Assembly (NCBI RefSeq): GCF_000721705.1
Contig: NZ_JOJL01000008.1
Span: 337,704-401,703 of the forward strand
DNA: 64,000 nt
DNA from: Actinoplanes subtropicus
Lineage (GTDB): Bacteria; Actinomycetota; Actinomycetes; Mycobacteriales; Micromonosporaceae
Direction: 5' to 3'
The position numbers and the translations under genes are program-made. Shown here piece after piece: positions 61,179-64,000 of the stretch (within the stretch, counting starts at the first letter, position 1; each line of letters opens with the position of its first letter). The notes under the pieces are model-generated. The model saw nothing but the letters and a program-made list of their open reading frames with translations. It ran no database searches and was not told the origin of the DNA.

Positions 61179-62140
61179 TGGCCGACGTCGCCGCGCTGCG
61201 GGCCCGCAACGCCGAGTATTGGCAGCACTCCGCGCCCGGGTGGATCCGGCACGCCGAGCGGCAGGACGCGCTCGGCCGCCCGCTGGGCGCGGCGGCGATC
61301 GACCGGCTGGCGCCTCGGCCGGGGGAGCGGATCGTCGACGTGGGCTGCGGCTGCGGCGGCACGACCGCCGAACTGGCGGCGGCGGTCGCACCGGGCGAAA
61401 TCGGGGCCGGCCCTCGAGACGGCGGCTCGTCTGGTGGCGGCTCGTTGGGTGGCGGCTCGTTGGGTGGCGGCTCGTTGGGTGGCGGCTGGTCGGTCGGCCG
61501 CGCGTCAGGTGGGGAGGTGGTCGGCGTTGACATCTCCGAGGCCATGGTGGCCGCGGCCGCCCGGCGGTTCCCGGGCGTGCGTTTCGTCGCCGCCGATGTG
61601 GAGGCGGTCGGCCTTCTGCCGGGCGCGCCCTTCGACGCGGCTTTCTCCCGCATGGCGGTGATGCTCTTCGCCGACCCGGTGGCCGGGTGCTCGGCCATCC
61701 GACGGTCGTTGCGGCCCGGAGGCAGGTTCGCCGCGACCGTGTTCCGAGACGCGGCCGCCAACCCATGGCTGGCCGCGGCGCTGCTCGGGGCGGCCCCGCA
61801 CCTCGGGCCGGTCGCCCCGCTGCCGCTCGGCGACGAGCCCGGCCCGTTCGCATTCGCCGACGCGGCGCGGATCCGGCGGGTACTCACCGAGGCCGGCTTC
61901 GACCCGGTCACGGTCGAAGCGCACGACGTCACGGTGGAGGCGCCCGACGATCCCGACACCGTGGCCGAGTGGCTGGTCGAGGTCGGCCCGGCTGGCCCCG
62001 CCTACCGAGCCGCCGCGCAGCCGGCCCGGTCCGCCGCCCGCGCCGGCGCGGCCCGGCTGCTCGACAGGTTCCGCCGCCCGGGCGACGGCTACCGGCTGCC
62101 CACCGGCATCTGGGTAATCGCCGCGGCGGTGGAACAATAG
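61178..62140 (+). CDS. SAM-dependent methyltransferase with Gly-rich insertion
   Basis: A 320-aa class I methyltransferase: motif I VDVGCGCGGTT (about 53-63), the acidic loop VVGVDISEAMVAAA, then AAFSRMAVMLF and a C-terminal substrate region. Between motif I and the acidic strand, about 25 residues of GGGSL repeats (82-106) are inserted, encoded by 15-bp tandem repeats. The insertion is in a loop and may be tolerated. Its ATG overlaps the monooxygenase-like gene's TGA. Confidence 0.9.
   Translation: MADVAALRARNAEYWQHSAPGWIRHAERQDALGRPLGAAAIDRLAPRPGERIVDVGCGCGGTTAELAAAVAPGEIGAGPRDGGSSGGGSLGGGSLGGGSLGGGWSVGRASGGEVVGVDISEAMVAAAARRFPGVRFVAADVEAVGLLPGAPFDAAFSRMAVMLFADPVAGCSAIRRSLRPGGRFAATVFRDAAANPWLAAALLGAAPHLGPVAPLPLGDEPGPFAFADAARIRRVLTEAGFDPVTVEAHDVTVEAPDDPDTVAEWLVEVGPAGPAYRAAAQPARSAARAGAARLLDRFRRPGDGYRLPTGIWVIAAAVEQ
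61421..61495 (+). repeat. Five 15-bp in-frame repeats inside methyltransferase
   Basis: GGCGGCTCGTTGGGT units at 61436, 61451 and 61466, with variants at 61421 and 61481, encode a GGSLG ladder in a loop of the Rossmann fold. The unit has a multiple-of-three length, so copy number can change without loss of frame. Confidence 0.92.
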
Positions 62141-62298
62141 CCTTCGGCGCGAAATGGCGCGCCCCGATCTTGGATCCGTGCGGTATCCGACCTCGGCGCA
62201 TCGATCGTGCCGATGGCGCTACCATGCTAGGCGTATGTATGGGTTCCGCCGCCTTGACGATCACCAAGCATGAGTGATCAAGCCTGATGCGGGAGAGT
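62141..62298. other. Short gap upstream of methyltransferase-like gene
   Basis: This gap holds the promoter region of the gene that begins near 62299. I see no other gene; a GGGAGAG site precedes the ATG at 62299. Confidence 0.4.
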
Positions 62299-63297
62299 AT
62301 GGTGGATTAACGGTCGATTTACGACCTCCGTTACGCTGGCGACGGATATGACGAGCGATCTGTTGTTCGCGTGCTGACGGCCGAAACCGTCAGCCTGCGG
62401 CGGGCGGCCTTCCGCGCTCTGAAGTCCCTGCCCGGGCCGCGTGCGCTCGTGCTCTTCGACTTCGGGTACGGAACCGGTCGCGTCACGAACGAGTTCGCTC
62501 TCGACTTTCCCCGGTGTTTCGGTGACTTCGGTCGCGATCTGCATGTCGTCGCGTATGACGTGTCCGCTGTCGGGCTGGACAAGGCGGCGCGTAAATTCAT
62601 CAAGGAATACGATTTCGACGAGCTGGATCCGCTTTCTTTCGACATGACCGCCGAGGCGGGTTACGTGGCTGGGTCGGTCAGGCGCATATTCGACTCCGCC
62701 ACGGTTACGGTCACCTTTGTGCATGGCAGCGAAGGCGACGATAGTGGCTTTGTCGGAGGCCTCGTCCGGAGCGTCAATGGCGGCGGAACGGTGTCCATGA
62801 CGACCTCCTGGTACAGCGCTCTCGCGCATATCCCGGGACAATCGAGGCGGGCTGCCTTCTTCGAAATGCTGGCCGCGGTCACCGATCCGGGCGGCGAGCT
62901 GATGGTGGCACCCTCGGTGCTCGGTGATCTCGTCGACCTGCAGAAACAATGGCGGGAAAGGCGCCTCGAGGACGACGTCGCCGGCCTTCCGATCGAGGTC
63001 GGCGGCGACGTCATCTACGAGACCGAGTTGGCGCAGAGCAACTTCTGGCATGTCTTCGGCCCCGATTTGTGGCAGCTGCTGCAGGAGAACGCCAACCTCG
63101 GTCAGACCGCATGGCTCGAGGCCATCCGGCTGCCCGACGAGGAGTTCCGGTCGCGGGCGGAGGAGCAGGCCAACTTCCGGCGGACCAGGGCGTTCAACCG
63201 CCGGATTGGCCGTCGCCCGTGGCGGGAAGACGACTTCCGAGAGGTTCATACGGCCGTCGCGATCCGGAGCGGCTCGCCCGACGCCGCAGTGAGCTGA
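62299..63297 (+). CDS. SAM methyltransferase-like protein with early in-frame stop
   Basis: The frame reads ATG GTG GAT TAA at 62299-62310, then continues RSIYDLRYAGDGYDERSVV and from 62371 VLTAETVSLRRAAFRALKSL, with motif I LVLFDFGYGTGRVT and acidic VVAYDVSAVG. The residues before 62371 look like coding sequence of the same protein, and the ATG has a GGGAGAG site. So either the TAA at codon 4 is a nonsense mutation or readthrough site, or translation starts at the GTG at 62371 and the N-terminus is shortened. Substrate unknown. Confidence 0.65.
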
Positions 63298-64000
63298 GCC
63301 CCGAACTCGGCGCGGGGACGCTCGGCAGAGCGCGAAGAACGAGTATGTCCGTCTTCAGGGGCTGCCGCTGGTGCACCTGAACCCGGAACAGGCACTCGAA
63401 ACTGTCGAATCCGCGAATCTCCCGAAGAAAGTCCTTGTCGAAGGGAAGTCGCGCGCCGGCCCAGGTGCCGAATCCATATACGCCGCAGATGAGTACCAGT
63501 CCCCTTTTCGGGGCGACGGGACTGCGGCTCCGGATCATGATCCCGTAATCGGTTCGGAACCGACGGGCGACCCGCGTGCCTTCGGCGTCGGTGGAAATGA
63601 ACCAGCTGTGATCGAAATCGCGTTGCGATGAGCCGTCGAGCGAGTCGATGTCCCATTCCGTCCCGTAAGTTACTGGCGAACGGGTGTCGGTGAGCGTCAT
63701 TGCATCGTTATCGATGAAGAACGTCGATCCAGTCTTGTCAAGAATCGTCGAGGTCAGGCTGTTCACCTCGGTGCCGCCCAGCATGATCATGTTTTCTCGG
63801 TACTGGCCATCGGATGCCTGTGATGCGTAGGCGACCTCGAACGACGAATTGAGCGCGGCCAGCCCGTCGGTCATCTCGTGGACCGCGTGGAAGTCGCCGA
63901 GGCACGGGCACGGCAAAGTCGGAGAGTACGCGACTGAGGGCTCTGTGTTGATGTCCAGAGTGGATTTGACGGGGCGGGCACGGCTCCGGTGATCTTGAGG
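63194..64000 (-). CDS. Unknown protein, 5' end outside window
   Basis: The minus-strand frame is open from 63194 through the right edge (269 codons), so the start is beyond the window. The region from 63300 onward contains coherent segments (SFEVAYASQASDGQYRENM, GTEWDIDSLDGSSQRDFDHS, GLVLICGVYGFGTWAGARL), not recognised as a named family. Its last 104 bases overlap the 3' end of the convergent methyltransferase-like gene, and the tail there (RRRASRSGSRRPYEP) may be unreal, so the true stop is uncertain. Confidence 0.6.
   Translation of the reverse strand, partial: PQDHRSRARPVKSTLDINTEPSVAYSPTLPCPCLGDFHAVHEMTDGLAALNSSFEVAYASQASDGQYRENMIMLGGTEVNSLTSTILDKTGSTFFIDNDAMTLTDTRSPVTYGTEWDIDSLDGSSQRDFDHSWFISTDAEGTRVARRFRTDYGIMIRSRSPVAPKRGLVLICGVYGFGTWAGARLPFDKDFLREIRGFDSFECLFRVQVHQRQPLKTDILVLRALPSVPAPSSGLSSLRRRASRSGSRRPYEPLGSRLPATGDGQSGG

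Noticed and set aside
1..64000. tRNA or rRNA genes
   Set aside because: No cloverleaf or conserved rRNA segment was found in the gaps I read; a dedicated search was not possible.

Overview
The window is high-GC DNA with many GTG/TTG starts, TGATG/ATGA stop-start overlaps and genes typical of Actinobacteria: a mycothiol S-conjugate amidase (mca), a DUF4307 protein, a DUF574 methyltransferase, a DUF2690 HTH protein and a sugar ABC importer operon with no ATPase of its own. It fits the Micromonosporaceae (Actinoplanes-like). The order is well supported; the genus is a guess. I see no rRNA, tRNA, CRISPR array or intact insertion sequence.

Layout. 1-12 kb: a secreted DNRLRE-type surface protein (running off the left edge) diverges from a 2212-residue secreted RHS/YD-repeat protein. 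The RHS protein has an unrecognised C-terminal tip and is followed by a small acidic protein (candidate immunity protein) and a beta-propeller lipoprotein. 12-33 kb: mostly housekeeping and stress genes: DUF574 methyltransferase, class A PBP with PASTA, BI-1 membrane protein, thiolase, two SGNH hydrolases, cystathionine beta-synthase, HtrA-like protease, a short STAND ATPase, an ECF-like sigma factor with SnoaL-like tail overlapping a PPOX gene, RNase Z, PPK2, CYTH-CHAD, and an AbiEii-like remnant behind its partner gene. 33-41 kb: msrA, HIT, metB, amidase, ilvA, greA, DUF4307, mca and a small membrane protein; the last four follow the order known around mycobacterial mca. 41-56 kb: an accessory block with a coupled leader ORF and a GGDEF-EAL protein, a GT-B-like protein facing a large STAND/TPR protein, a sugar ABC operon, an M23 peptidase, a DUF2690 regulator and a scar zone of broken genes. 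56-60 kb: yyaL-like DUF255 gene (expected next to the mca block in mycobacteria), purK, purE and a glutaredoxin-like protein. 60-64 kb: TetR regulator with operator, monooxygenase-like protein, two methyltransferase-like proteins, and a partial unknown gene at the right edge.

The most unusual feature of the window is its repeats. A dispersed palindromic element occurs twice with nearly identical flanks but a different, compensated 31-32 bp stem, and a third time with the stem deleted. Short tandem arrays (7, 15, 17, 18 and 22 bp) sit at gene ends, next to starts and inside coding frames. Some arrays are copies of the neighbouring gene's 3' end, and one 20-bp duplication breaks a reading frame. 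Several coding regions carry visible lesions: a frameshift, an early stop, internal deletions and a junction between two remnants. Many other genes have a TANNNT box 5-9 nt upstream of the start and little or no Shine-Dalgarno sequence, which suggests leaderless mRNAs.
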